DNA from: Ardenticatenaceae bacterium
GTDB taxonomy: Bacteria > Chloroflexota > Anaerolineae > Promineifilales > Promineifilaceae
Direction: 5' to 3'
Assembly: GCA_020634375.1 (NCBI GenBank)
Contig: JACKBX010000004.1
Span: 492,035 to 556,034 of the forward strand
Length of the DNA stretch: 64,000 nt
Shown here: in pieces, positions 8,153 to 16,458 of the stretch
Layout of the letters: each line of letters opens with the position of its first letter
Position numbering within the stretch: the first letter of the stretch is position 1
Position numbers and translations under genes: made by a program
The notes under the pieces: model-generated
The model's input: the letters and a program-made list of their open reading frames with translations, nothing else
The model's database searches: none
What the model was told of the DNA's origin: nothing

Positions 8153-9364
8153 TTATGGGGTGGGTGTTGTGGCTGTGATGGGCAGCGTACTGGAGATGCC
8201 CACAGTAGTAGTTAGCGTGGGCGTTGGCAGAGGAGTTGGTGTGGGAATGAATTCAAACTCGGTGGAGATGATTTCAAATGTGGTGCGGCCAGGGTAGATG
8301 GTGACGCTGCGGCGATAAGCGCGGTCGCCGATGTCCAAACGCAGGGTGTACTCCCCGGCGGGTAAGTCGCCAACGACGAAGTTCTCGCGCCAAACTGGGT
8401 CGGCGGCGACGGTGGGGTAGTAGGTGCGTTGTACGCGGACGGGAATTTGGCCGTTAACGGCCGTTACCGTCACCAGCGCATCGGAAATGAGACGGCCGTT
8501 CTTGTCTACCAGCCGCCCTGCCAGAGTGCCCCAACCCTCAAAGGGAACCAGCCACAAAGCGGGATTACGGGCGCTGGCATAATTATTGTCGCCAACGCGT
8601 ACCTCCAGATGCAAATGCGGGCCGCTTACCTGGCCGCTGTTCCCCACTCCGGCCAACAACTGTCCTGCCTCTACATAATCCCCCGGCTGCACAAAAAGCT
8701 CCAGTGTATGCGCGTACAGCGTGTATACATCTTGTCCATTCCACTGCCAATCATGCTTAATGATGATGGTGTTGCCATAATAATTGACACCATTGCGCGG
8801 GCTGGGCAGCGGCCCGGCGTGAATGACTGTGCCACTGCCCGCCGCCAGTACCGGTGTTCCCGGATCATTGGGAAAGTCTTCGCCGTGATGGATGCGGTAA
8901 GGAGCAAGTTCGGGCAGCATGACGTCGTTACCAAAGGGATACCATTCCAGGCCGTAGTTGCGGTTGCCGCTGGGGATGGGGCGCAGCAGCCAGTAATGTT
9001 CGTCAGGGTGGATGGATAGCGGCGCTTCGTAGGGGGGCGGTCGCCAGTCGGCGGGGGCTTCTGGCCCGGCATCGGGCACGAAGAACTGCTGGGCTTCGTC
9101 CGGTTGGATGCCATTGCCTTCAGGGGTGGGGATGAAAACGGCCGTGTCCATTACCACTGCCACTTCCGTCGGCGTCGCCGTCATCTCTGGCAACGGGGCT
9201 GGCTTCACCGTTCCCCGTTGCGCAATCGCAGGAATAAAAGTAGGCACTTCGGCTGCGGGAATGGCTGTAGGGATGGGTGCGGTGGCTGTTGTCGTACAAG
9301 CGGAACACAGAGCAACGCAGAGAAGGCACAGAGCAACACAGAGAGGGCGTAGAGAGAGGCTCAT
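8153..9364 (-). CDS. M23-family peptidase, lipoprotein
   Basis: 403 residues. A lipoprotein signal ends in LCSAC at about residue 23, then comes a Thr/Pro-rich linker. The LytM/M23 domain holds HHGEDFPNDPG (zinc His and Asp), AAGSGTVIHAG and the PHLHLEVR motif. A C-terminal beta-rich domain (about 265-375) resembles a carboxypeptidase-regulatory or Ig-like module, and a Thr/Pro tail follows. M23 enzymes cut peptide bridges, usually in peptidoglycan; here the protein would act outside the membrane. The ATG overlaps the stop of the upstream WD40-like gene by ATGA, so the two are translationally coupled. Its signal peptide is encoded by a short tandem repeat (see 9302-9361). Confidence 0.9.
   Translation of the reverse strand: MSLSLRPLCVALCLLCVALCSACTTTATAPIPTAIPAAEVPTFIPAIAQRGTVKPAPLPEMTATPTEVAVVMDTAVFIPTPEGNGIQPDEAQQFFVPDAGPEAPADWRPPPYEAPLSIHPDEHYWLLRPIPSGNRNYGLEWYPFGNDVMLPELAPYRIHHGEDFPNDPGTPVLAAGSGTVIHAGPLPSPRNGVNYYGNTIIIKHDWQWNGQDVYTLYAHTLELFVQPGDYVEAGQLLAGVGNSGQVSGPHLHLEVRVGDNNYASARNPALWLVPFEGWGTLAGRLVDKNGRLISDALVTVTAVNGQIPVRVQRTYYPTVAADPVWRENFVVGDLPAGEYTLRLDIGDRAYRRSVTIYPGRTTFEIISTEFEFIPTPTPLPTPTLTTTVGISSTLPITATTPTP
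9302..9361. repeat. CACAGAG-type repeat encoding a signal peptide
   Basis: Units such as AACACAGAG, AACGCAGAG and GGCACAGAG follow one another from just after the start codon of the M23 lipoprotein gene. Read in the gene's direction, they give the repetitive hydrophobic core LCVALC-LLCVALC-SAC of its signal peptide. Confidence 0.7.
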
Positions 9365-11634
9365 TGATCTAGCTGATCTGCACGGTAAATTTCACGCATG
9401 GCATCAGGCCAGGTCAGACTGCTGCGATTTTCGTAGTGCCAGAAGCGGATGCCGGGGAAGAAGGTGCGCCAGTTGTCGCTGGCGGGCACGCGCTGCCAGC
9501 CATAATCGGCCGCCAGCGCGGTAAAGTCCACGTAATACCCGGCGGGGATGGCGTCTTTCAGCTTGCCGCCCTCGTTATAATAGCGCGGCTCATTGCCGAA
9601 GCGGGCGCGGAAATCCCAGGGGAGGGTGCGCAGCGGTTGACCCATGCTGCCATCTTGCGCGGTGGCCCGCAGGTAAATGCGCCAGTACGTTTCTGTGCCG
9701 ATGTCCTCGCGCACAATTTCCACTTGCGGGTCGAAGGCCAGCACGTCTTGATAGCGCACGTCAATAGCGCGGCCCGCCTTGTTCCAACTTTCCGCCGGTT
9801 GGCCGGGCAAAGGTTGGCCATCCAATGAGACAAACATGTTGTCTAGCTGCCCCAAATAGTCCCAACCAGTCTCTTGCACCACGCGCTGGCGCAGCGCCAG
9901 AAAGGACTGATCGACTTTGTCGCTGAGGTAGGGCGAGGGGGCGTTCACGGGCAGTTGAAATAGCTGTACCGGTGCAGCCAGCGTGTTGGTGGGCGGTGGG
10001 GCCATCGCTTCAATGTAAAGGGGTTCATCAGATTGGTTGCCATCAATGCCCTGCCAGTTTTCAATTATATCCAGCGGGAGGGTGATGGCTGACCATGAGG
10101 GATTGGCGAGACGGCCGTTACTGGCAAATGTCTGTGGCGCGACCCCCCAGGCATTGGGGTCGCCGGCCATCAAAAAGCTGCGCTCGCCTTTGTCCACCAC
10201 GAAAACCAGGGACTCGCTGTTTGGCGACCAGGCGGGTTGATAACCCTGCTGCCCCAGGCTGATGGCGGCCCCGGCGCGGTTACCATTTTCGTCCAGGGGT
10301 AGTGCGGAAAGGAGCGGGAAGCCTGTGCTGTGGTCGTAGTAGGCCAGGAAACGGCCGTCCGGCGAGAAGGCCGGGTCTTCTTCGTGAATGGCGGGGGAAC
10401 TGGTGAGGTTGACGGCCGTTTCATCCGAAACCTGGTCCAGCGACAGCATAAACAAATCCGGGTTGCCGCTGCGCCAGCTTACAAAGGCGACATGACGGCC
10501 GTCTGGCGCCCAGGCGGGAGCGTAATCCAGCGCCACATTTTCCGTAAGGCGAAATGGGCCTTCGCTGCCATCCGCCTTGACAATGTAAATGTCCATGTTT
10601 TCGTTGCGATAAGATTCGTACACCAACCATTGCCCATCCGGCGACCAGTGTGGACTGCCATCCAAGCCGGGGCTGTTGGTGACGCGGCTGAGTTTGCCAA
10701 AAGGCAGATTGTAAACGTAGATTTCCCAATCCCCACTGCGATGAGAACTGAAGGCAATTTCACGGCCGTCAGGACTCCAGGCTGGTTCACGGTCTGCGGC
10801 GGGGTTGCTGGTGAGGCGCAGCGGTTCGGCCCGTCCCACCGGCAGCAAGTAAATGTCGCTGTTGCCGTTGATGTGCAGTGTGAAGGCCAGGCTGCCCCCT
10901 TCGGTGAGGGGGTCTGGCGTGGGCCAGGGCGTGGGTTGGGGTGTGGGAGATGGGGTGATGGTGACGGCCGTCTCCGGCTCTGGTGATGGCGTGGCGATGA
11001 GGATGCGTGATAACACGCGATTGTCCGCACTGACGTTTTGGCCGCGCTCTTGAAAAGTGAAGAAGCCAACCAGGGTGATGGCAATGGCGCTGATGAGGGC
11101 GGTGATGAAGCGTAACCGGCGTACGTTGGGTGGTAGGGGGATGTGTGGGGCAGTGACGGCCGTTTTCGGCGGGCGCGGGCGGCGGAAAAAGACGCGCAGT
11201 CTTGCTTTGCGCACCAGCCAACGGGAATGGTGGTGGCGGCGGCGCAGCAGGCGTTGTGGTTCTGTTGCGGCCCAGCGGCGGCGGATGGGATGGGTGACGG
11301 CCGTTTCCATGGCTCGTGCCAGCCAGGCGAACAGGCGTAACAAAATACTGCCAAACCACTTGAGAACAGGTAACAAGATATGTTTGAATAGCAGCCCAAA
11401 GGGGTAAAACAACAGGGCAAGCGGCCACCAAACCAGATAGGTCAGCAGTGTGCGTAAAGCCACACCCATGCCGCCCAAGATGGGCCAGGTGTGGCGAGCC
11501 ACAAAACGAAATGGAGCGGTGACAAACAGAATTGGCCGCCAGATGAAGAGAACACCCAAACGGCGAATTGCCAATCCTACCCGGCCAATAAATTGCCAGA
11601 TCGCTACCAATACAGCTTGCAATCGCTTACCCAT
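9361..11634 (-). CDS. TolB/WD40-like beta-propeller membrane protein
   Basis: 757 residues. Several membrane or amphipathic segments fill the first 200 or so residues, with a clear one near 185-205. A Thr/Pro linker follows, then at least five TolB-type blades with the recurring pattern PAWSPDGR-IAFxSxRxG. The C-terminal 250 residues carry no motif that I recognise. Such propellers bind partner proteins or surface polymers outside the cell. The start at 11634 is preferred over 11652 because TTGACA and TACACT boxes place a leaderless transcript start exactly there. It is the first gene of a pair with the M23 peptidase, suggesting a shared envelope task. Confidence 0.85.
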   Translation of the reverse strand: MGKRLQAVLVAIWQFIGRVGLAIRRLGVLFIWRPILFVTAPFRFVARHTWPILGGMGVALRTLLTYLVWWPLALLFYPFGLLFKHILLPVLKWFGSILLRLFAWLARAMETAVTHPIRRRWAATEPQRLLRRRHHHSRWLVRKARLRVFFRRPRPPKTAVTAPHIPLPPNVRRLRFITALISAIAITLVGFFTFQERGQNVSADNRVLSRILIATPSPEPETAVTITPSPTPQPTPWPTPDPLTEGGSLAFTLHINGNSDIYLLPVGRAEPLRLTSNPAADREPAWSPDGREIAFSSHRSGDWEIYVYNLPFGKLSRVTNSPGLDGSPHWSPDGQWLVYESYRNENMDIYIVKADGSEGPFRLTENVALDYAPAWAPDGRHVAFVSWRSGNPDLFMLSLDQVSDETAVNLTSSPAIHEEDPAFSPDGRFLAYYDHSTGFPLLSALPLDENGNRAGAAISLGQQGYQPAWSPNSESLVFVVDKGERSFLMAGDPNAWGVAPQTFASNGRLANPSWSAITLPLDIIENWQGIDGNQSDEPLYIEAMAPPPTNTLAAPVQLFQLPVNAPSPYLSDKVDQSFLALRQRVVQETGWDYLGQLDNMFVSLDGQPLPGQPAESWNKAGRAIDVRYQDVLAFDPQVEIVREDIGTETYWRIYLRATAQDGSMGQPLRTLPWDFRARFGNEPRYYNEGGKLKDAIPAGYYVDFTALAADYGWQRVPASDNWRTFFPGIRFWHYENRSSLTWPDAMREIYRADQLDQ

Positions 11635-11642
11635 TTGAGGCC

Positions 11643-11670
11643 AGTGTAGCATGGCTGTGTACTATGTCAA
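11643..11670 (-). promoter_or_regulatory. Strong promoter, leaderless start of the WD40-like gene
   Basis: On the minus strand, consensus TTGACA (11670-11665), a 16-base spacer, then TACACT (11648-11643). The ATG at 11634 follows after eight bases without a ribosome site. Confidence 0.6.
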
Positions 11671-11680
11671 GTTGAACTAA

Positions 11681-11983
11681 ATGACTGATTATTCTATGAT
11701 GGGAAATACGAAACTTGCCCCAAATAAAACACGCTTATTGTGCCTGAATCCTTTTTGTAAAAACATGACAAATGTCAGAGATGTTTTTTGTTCAATTTGC
11801 TGTATACTTGAAAAACGAAAACCTTCTTATTCAAGCGAGACGAACATCGTGAAACAATTACTCTCCCTTTTCTTGTCTGGCAGCCTGATTTCAACCGTTT
11901 TGGTGATTTTTGCAAGTATGCGCTCGTCGCAGTTGAGCCAGCAGGAAGAATCTCAGTATATGGGATACGTCGAAGATTTTTAA
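11681..11983 (+). CDS. Small Cys-rich single-pass membrane protein, hypothetical
   Basis: 100 residues at most; a start at Met6 or Met7 is also possible. Residues about 21-40 hold CLNPFC and CSICC, a four-cysteine arrangement that could bind zinc. One membrane helix (about 60-80) follows, then a short polar tail. No ribosome site is seen. The base composition is clearly more AT-rich than the neighbours. An intrinsic terminator at 12026 on the same strand supports transcription. I know no family for it; it may be real or a lineage-specific orphan. Confidence 0.4.
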   Translation: MTDYSMMGNTKLAPNKTRLLCLNPFCKNMTNVRDVFCSICCILEKRKPSYSSETNIVKQLLSLFLSGSLISTVLVIFASMRSSQLSQQEESQYMGYVEDF

Positions 11984-12025
11984 GAGATGTTCTTACAGAT
12001 AGGCTTGAGTAACGGCCGTATACTG

Positions 12026-12049
12026 CTGCGCGGATGCGCAGTTTTTTTT
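12026..12049 (+). terminator. Rho-independent terminator
   Basis: Perfect 6-bp stem CTGCGC/GCGCAG with loop GGAT, followed at once by eight T (12042-12049). Confidence 0.75.
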
Positions 12050-12160
12050 ATCCCCTAATGTTGACCAAACCACTCCAATTTGTGTCTCTTGAAAAGCCTT
12101 GCTACAATTTAGCAAATAACTCCACAATAGCCCCCAAAAAGGCATAGAGGAAGGGAAGGG

Positions 12161-13105
12161 ATGTCCTTGTCAAACGTGACGAAAAGCAGCAGCAACAGTG
12201 GCATGAATGTCTCTGGTTTACGAGTGTGGCGGACAGATTGGCGAACTTTGGTGCAAACACTGATCGTGTTGTTTAAGTTGCGCGTCGTGTTTTTGCTGCT
12301 GATGGCAGCCACTGGTGGTGCTTTTATGGCGGCAGGGGGATGGCCCGGCCTAGGGACGATGATTTTGGTTTGGGTGACGGGGGGCAGCGCCGCTGCCGGA
12401 GCGTCAGCCTGGAATCAATATCTGGAGCGCAATAAAGATGGCAAAATGGGCCGGACACATAAACGGCCGTTAGTCACTGGCGCTATTGCCAACCCAGTCT
12501 GGGTTCCTTACGTGGCTACTTTTATGATTATCGCTCCCGTGCTGGCCGTTTTGCCGATCAATCCATCTCTCTCCTTCTGGCTGTTTGCCGGAGCCGTCAT
12601 TTACGTAGGCATTTACACCATCTGGCTCAAGCCACGCACGCTGCTAAATGTAGTCGTAGGCGGCGCAGCGGGAAGTGCCGCCGTACTCAGTGGCAGCGCT
12701 GCCGCTGGCAACTGGGCTTCACACGGGGCTTTATTATTGGCGCTGGTACTCTTCCTATGGTCTCCCTTCCATTTTTGGAGCTTAGCTCTGCTGTACCGCG
12801 ACGAATATGCACGAGCAGATGTGCCTATGCTGCCTACGCAAACGACCCCACGACAGGCTGCCTGGTGGGTACTTTCACATACACTTCCCACTGGCCTGGC
12901 TGGTTTGGGATTGGCTGCTTTTCAGCCATTGGGCCTGGTTTATTTCATACCGATGCTGCTCATCACTGGCGATTTGTTATGGCGCAATATCCGTCTCATT
13001 CTTGACCCATCCCCGCTTTATGCCCGCAATATGTTCATTTCTTCAAACATTTACTTGCTGGTGCTGATCCTTTTCGTTTGCCTGGATAGCATGTTGCCTT
13101 TTTAA
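12161..13105 (+). CDS. ctaB: Protoheme IX farnesyltransferase (heme O synthase)
   Basis: 314 residues with about eight membrane helices, a UbiA-type prenyltransferase. The prenyl-diphosphate motif reads NQYLERNKDGKMGRTHKRPL, where the family usually has NxxxDxxxD-KMxRTxxRP; the first Asp is Glu here. It adds a farnesyl group to heme B to make heme O for the terminal oxidase. No cytochrome oxidase genes or ctaA are nearby, so it is a detached member of that pathway. AGGAAGGG precedes the ATG. A strong terminator follows the stop. Confidence 0.93.
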   Translation: MSLSNVTKSSSNSGMNVSGLRVWRTDWRTLVQTLIVLFKLRVVFLLLMAATGGAFMAAGGWPGLGTMILVWVTGGSAAAGASAWNQYLERNKDGKMGRTHKRPLVTGAIANPVWVPYVATFMIIAPVLAVLPINPSLSFWLFAGAVIYVGIYTIWLKPRTLLNVVVGGAAGSAAVLSGSAAAGNWASHGALLLALVLFLWSPFHFWSLALLYRDEYARADVPMLPTQTTPRQAAWWVLSHTLPTGLAGLGLAAFQPLGLVYFIPMLLITGDLLWRNIRLILDPSPLYARNMFISSNIYLLVLILFVCLDSMLPF

Positions 13106-13136
13106 CGGCCGTCCCCTTAAATCACATACACTATAT

Positions 13137-13175
13137 CGGGCCAGTTGATGTGCATTCGTCAACTGGCCCGATTTT
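13137..13175 (+). terminator. Intrinsic terminator after ctaB
   Basis: Perfect 12-bp stem (13137-13148 with 13159-13170), 10-base loop, then ATTTTA. It fits the end of the ctaB transcript. Confidence 0.7.
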
Positions 13176-13290
13176 ATGCTGGACGGATCCGCCTATTCCC
13201 AAACTCTGCATGAAGTTTGAAAAAGTTCTTAACATTTTCCAAACATATTTCCATTATCATCACCCCAGCATAGAAAACGAGGTGGAAATT

Positions 13291-13803
13291 ATGGTTGAGC
13301 GAAAAAAGAAAACAAGCCCCGTAAAAATCAATTACCTGATTGATTTCATCATATTTGTCGCTTTTTTAGCGGCAATGGATCCCCATATGACTGGTATAGC
13401 CATACATGAATGGCTAAGTATTGCCTTTGGTGCAGCTATCATCACTCATTTACTCTTGCATTGGAGATGGCTTGCAGCCACGACGCGCCGCATCTTTAGT
13501 AAGGTGGCGCGACAGGCGCGAGTGAATTACATTTTGAATACCCTGTTCTTCATAGACATGACCCTTGTCATTTTCACTGGGATCATGATATCAGAGGAAG
13601 CCCTACCCCTGCTGGGCATCCGGCTTGAACCTGGTTTTATCTGGCGTACTTTGCATTCTCTCTCGTCCGATGCTGCGCTATTTCTGTTGGGATTACACGT
13701 TGCATTACATTGGAAGTGGATTGTAAGCACCACAAAACGATATGTATTGAAGCCAATGATCTCTATTCGCTTGGGCAAAGTCCGGCAGGAGGTGTCCGCA
13801 TGA
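13291..13803 (+). CDS. DUF4405-type four-helix membrane protein
   Basis: 170 residues, four membrane helices. His residues in pairs (EWLSIAFG..HLLLHWRW, TLHSLSSD..LHVALHWKW) are placed as in DUF4405/cytochrome b561-like proteins and could hold heme. The start at 13291 is chosen because GAGGTGG precedes it and it starts the homology; the frame is open from 13150 but that part lies in the terminator. Its stop overlaps the next start by ATGA, so the two proteins are made together. A redox or heme role is inferred only from the His pattern. Confidence 0.8.
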   Translation: MVERKKKTSPVKINYLIDFIIFVAFLAAMDPHMTGIAIHEWLSIAFGAAIITHLLLHWRWLAATTRRIFSKVARQARVNYILNTLFFIDMTLVIFTGIMISEEALPLLGIRLEPGFIWRTLHSLSSDAALFLLGLHVALHWKWIVSTTKRYVLKPMISIRLGKVRQEVSA

Positions 13804-14174
13804 AATGGGTTGGTCGCACTATCATTATCTTGCTTGCGGCAATGATTGTTGTTGCCGCTGCATTCGCTTTTTCTCGCAGCGATTTGGCTGCACAACTACT
13901 GCCGGGCGGCTCAGGTCGTGGCGAATTTGCCAGAGGAGAATTCCCAGAAGGTGTTCGTCCAGAACTGCCGGATGAAGGCGGATTCCCAGATAGACACGAG
14001 GGTGAATTCCGCCCAGATGGTAGAGAAGGTGGCAGCTTTCGCTGGTTTTCCACGCTAAAAAACCTGGGGATCATAGGTGTTATTGTTTTAATCGTAGTCG
14101 TTTTGCAATGGACTTGGGGATATTTGCGTCGAAAAATCCGCTTTGGACAAGCAAGGCAAAGCAGTCAGGCGTAG
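13800..14174 (+). CDS. Small two-helix membrane protein with acidic Gly/Pro/Glu repeat linker
   Basis: 124 residues. A membrane helix at about 6-25 and another at about 88-108 flank a 50-residue outer loop. The loop is built of degenerate RGEFxxG and F(P/R)(E/D)G-type units rich in Gly, Glu, Arg and Pro. The ATGA overlap with the DUF4405 gene marks a coupled pair, so the two probably form a complex. I do not recognise a family. A possible task is to support heme or electron transfer by the partner, but nothing in this chain shows it. Confidence 0.7.
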   Translation: MKWVGRTIIILLAAMIVVAAAFAFSRSDLAAQLLPGGSGRGEFARGEFPEGVRPELPDEGGFPDRHEGEFRPDGREGGSFRWFSTLKNLGIIGVIVLIVVVLQWTWGYLRRKIRFGQARQSSQA

Positions 14175-14278
14175 TTCGTATCGCCGTGAATTTTATTCTG
14201 GGGTACTATGTGTACTTTCTGGCAATCTTTGCCGTCCCATCTTCGCAATTGAGGTGGTGACAACATGCAGGAGGTACT

Positions 14279-15745
14279 GTGCTTCCAGATACAATTCAAC
14301 AGACGTTAGAAACGGCCGATGCCACCATCACTAAAGCCGTTGAAGAAAATCATCTACCGGGTATTGGCGTAGGGTTAGTTTATCAGGGTGTGCCTATTTA
14401 TGCCAAAGGGTTTGGCGTCGCAGACATACTGCATCGCGTGCCCGTAACGGCTGAAACGGTTTTCCGCATCGCTTCCATCTCTAAAACTTTTGCGGCCGTT
14501 GCTCTGATGCAGCTTTGGGAGCAGGGTAAGTTTGACTTGCACGCCCCCGTCAATGATTTCTTAAAAGGGTACAAAGTTCAGCACAAGGGCGACCAGCCCA
14601 TTACAATCCATCATTTGCTAACGCATACGGCCGGATTGGGGGAGTTTGCTGCGTTTTGGAAGTATTTCAGCCCGTTGGCGCATTTTAATGTGGTACGACC
14701 GGGGCGGTATGTGCCGGAGCTAAAGTGGTTGTACGGCCGTTTCCTCCGCGCCGAACGACCTGCTGGTGAAAAATGGTGTTATGCCAACAATGGCTTCGCT
14801 ACCGTTGGGCAGCTTGTGGCCGACATCAGTGGGCAATCCTTCCCCGAATACACACGGGAGCATATTTTTGCCCCATTGGGCATGGAAACGGCCGATTTCT
14901 GGCGCAGCCCCCGCGTTAAACCCAAACTCGCTATTGGCTACAGCTACAAAGAGAAGCAAAAGCAGTTCAAAGCGGTGCGCGATTTGGAGCAAGTTACCAT
15001 TGCTGCTGGTTCAATGAACGCCAGTGTCAACGACATGACCCATTACATCGCTGCGTTGATGGATGGCGGACGCAATGAATTTGGGCAAATCCTGAAACCA
15101 GAAACATTGGAGATGATGTTTACGCCGCAGTTTCAGCTTGATACACGTTTGCAAGGTATGGGGTATGGTTTCAAGGTTGATAATTGGGGCGGTCATCGTG
15201 TCGTCTCGCACGATGGCTTGTGGCTGGGTTTCATCTCCTCAATGTTTGTTGCGCCTGATGCGGAATTGGGCATCATTGCCATTACCAATCGCGCCAGCAG
15301 CGCTGCCATCAGCGTTTCGCGTCAGCTTTTGCAGCGGGCGCTGGGTACATCCAGCCGTCCTTTGAAGAAAGCGGGCGTTGCCGAACCCGCGGACAGGCCA
15401 GAGCTTTGGTCTGAACTGGTGGGTTTTTATGCACCCACGCCAGGCTGGAATACGAATTTCCGCATGTGGCAGCAGTATGGCAACGAGTTTGAGGTGTACG
15501 TGGCCGAGGAGAAATTACACATTCGCAGTAATTGGGGTGGCTGGAAGAAGGGCTTTTTGCTCAGACCTGCCGATGCCGATGATCCGTTGTCGTTTAAGAT
15601 TGGCTCGACGCCGCTTGTGTTCCGGCGCACGGCCGTTGGTGGGATGGAACTGCTCAAAGGGTTGCATCGGTTGGAGAAACGGCCGTACGCCCAAAGCATC
15701 CGCCGCAAACTAGACCGATTTGGCATCAGCAAACTGCTGAAATGA
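14279..15745 (+). CDS. Serine hydrolase, class C beta-lactamase/esterase family
   Basis: 488 residues, GTG start with GGAGG five bases before. The catalytic SISK is S66-K69 and the YAN motif is Y168-N170, as in AmpC, DD-peptidases and EstB esterases. The N-terminal 350 residues are the catalytic domain; about 130 C-terminal residues form a beta-rich domain often found in such proteins. No signal peptide is visible, so it is probably cytoplasmic and an esterase or peptidase rather than a secreted lactamase. It is about 100 bases behind the DUF4405 pair and ends in a bidirectional terminator. Confidence 0.88.
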   Translation: MLPDTIQQTLETADATITKAVEENHLPGIGVGLVYQGVPIYAKGFGVADILHRVPVTAETVFRIASISKTFAAVALMQLWEQGKFDLHAPVNDFLKGYKVQHKGDQPITIHHLLTHTAGLGEFAAFWKYFSPLAHFNVVRPGRYVPELKWLYGRFLRAERPAGEKWCYANNGFATVGQLVADISGQSFPEYTREHIFAPLGMETADFWRSPRVKPKLAIGYSYKEKQKQFKAVRDLEQVTIAAGSMNASVNDMTHYIAALMDGGRNEFGQILKPETLEMMFTPQFQLDTRLQGMGYGFKVDNWGGHRVVSHDGLWLGFISSMFVAPDAELGIIAITNRASSAAISVSRQLLQRALGTSSRPLKKAGVAEPADRPELWSELVGFYAPTPGWNTNFRMWQQYGNEFEVYVAEEKLHIRSNWGGWKKGFLLRPADADDPLSFKIGSTPLVFRRTAVGGMELLKGLHRLEKRPYAQSIRRKLDRFGISKLLK

Positions 15746-15754
15746 GAACAAAAA

Positions 15755-15785
15755 GGCGCTGAACAATTTGTCCAGCGCCCTTTTT
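15755..15785. terminator. Bidirectional terminator
   Basis: Stem GGCGCTG (15755-15761) with CAGCGCC (15773-15779), flanked by an A-run on the left and a T-run on the right. It serves both the serine hydrolase gene (+) and the Hsp20 gene (-). Confidence 0.75.
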
Positions 15786-15813
15786 GCCCTAAATATTTGA
15801 AGGAGGGGGGTGT

Positions 15814-16266
15814 TTAGATAACGGTTTTCACAGCGATGCGTTTCGGCTTTACCTCTTCCGCCTTCGGTATGTTCAGGCTCAGTACGCCATTTTCATACTT
15901 CGCTTCTACTGCTCCACCGTTGACAGAGACGGGGAAGCGCAGGCTGCGGCTGAAGCTGCCAAAGCGGCGTTCGCGCAAGTGATAGCGGACATTCTCGGTG
16001 GTTTCATCGCTCTGAGTTTCCGCTTTGATAGTTAGCACATCATTTTCCAGGGTGATGTCAATATCGTCGGGATTGATGCCGGGGATGGAAGCCGTTACCG
16101 TGTAGCCATCTTCCACTTCCACTACATCCAATGCTAGTTTCCAGTTGCTGGCGACGCTGGGAGCATCCCAGTCGAACATCTCGTTCATTTCATTCATCAT
16201 GCGGTCAAATTCATTAAACATGCTCATCCGATTACGAATTGGGTTCCAACGTACTAAAGTTGACAT
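15814..16266 (-). CDS. Small heat-shock protein, Hsp20/alpha-crystallin family
   Basis: 150 residues. The alpha-crystallin domain is clear: a VEVEDGYTVTASIPGINPDD start, the GSFSRSLRFPVSV strand, YENGVLSLNIPK and the closing KRIAVK. It lacks only the C-terminal IxI extension found in some members. It holds unfolding proteins in large oligomers. The start at 16266 is chosen for GGAGG eight bases before it; the frame is open further up, but that lacks a ribosome site. It appears to be a single-gene transcript. Confidence 0.93.
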   Translation of the reverse strand: MSTLVRWNPIRNRMSMFNEFDRMMNEMNEMFDWDAPSVASNWKLALDVVEVEDGYTVTASIPGINPDDIDITLENDVLTIKAETQSDETTENVRYHLRERRFGSFSRSLRFPVSVNGGAVEAKYENGVLSLNIPKAEEVKPKRIAVKTVI

Positions 16267-16422
16267 TTCATTTACCTCCGTTACTTTGCTTATTGGCGAA
16301 GCGTTTTGCTTCCGTCCACTCATGTGTATTTGATGCTGCTTATTTTCCAGCGTAAACGTTAGAAAAATATATGCTGAATATCAGAGGAATATATGAGGAG
16401 TGTTGGAGAAACGTTAGCGAGT

Positions 16423-16457
16423 TAGAAACCGGGTTTTGCCCCCAAACCCGGTTTCTA
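16423..16457. repeat. AGAAACCGGGTTT palindromic repeat
   Basis: A perfect 14-bp inverted repeat with loop TGCCCCC begins one base after the stop codon of the minus-strand giant membrane protein. There is no U-run. It looks like a REP-type 3'-end hairpin. Confidence 0.55.
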
Positions 16458-16458
16458 G

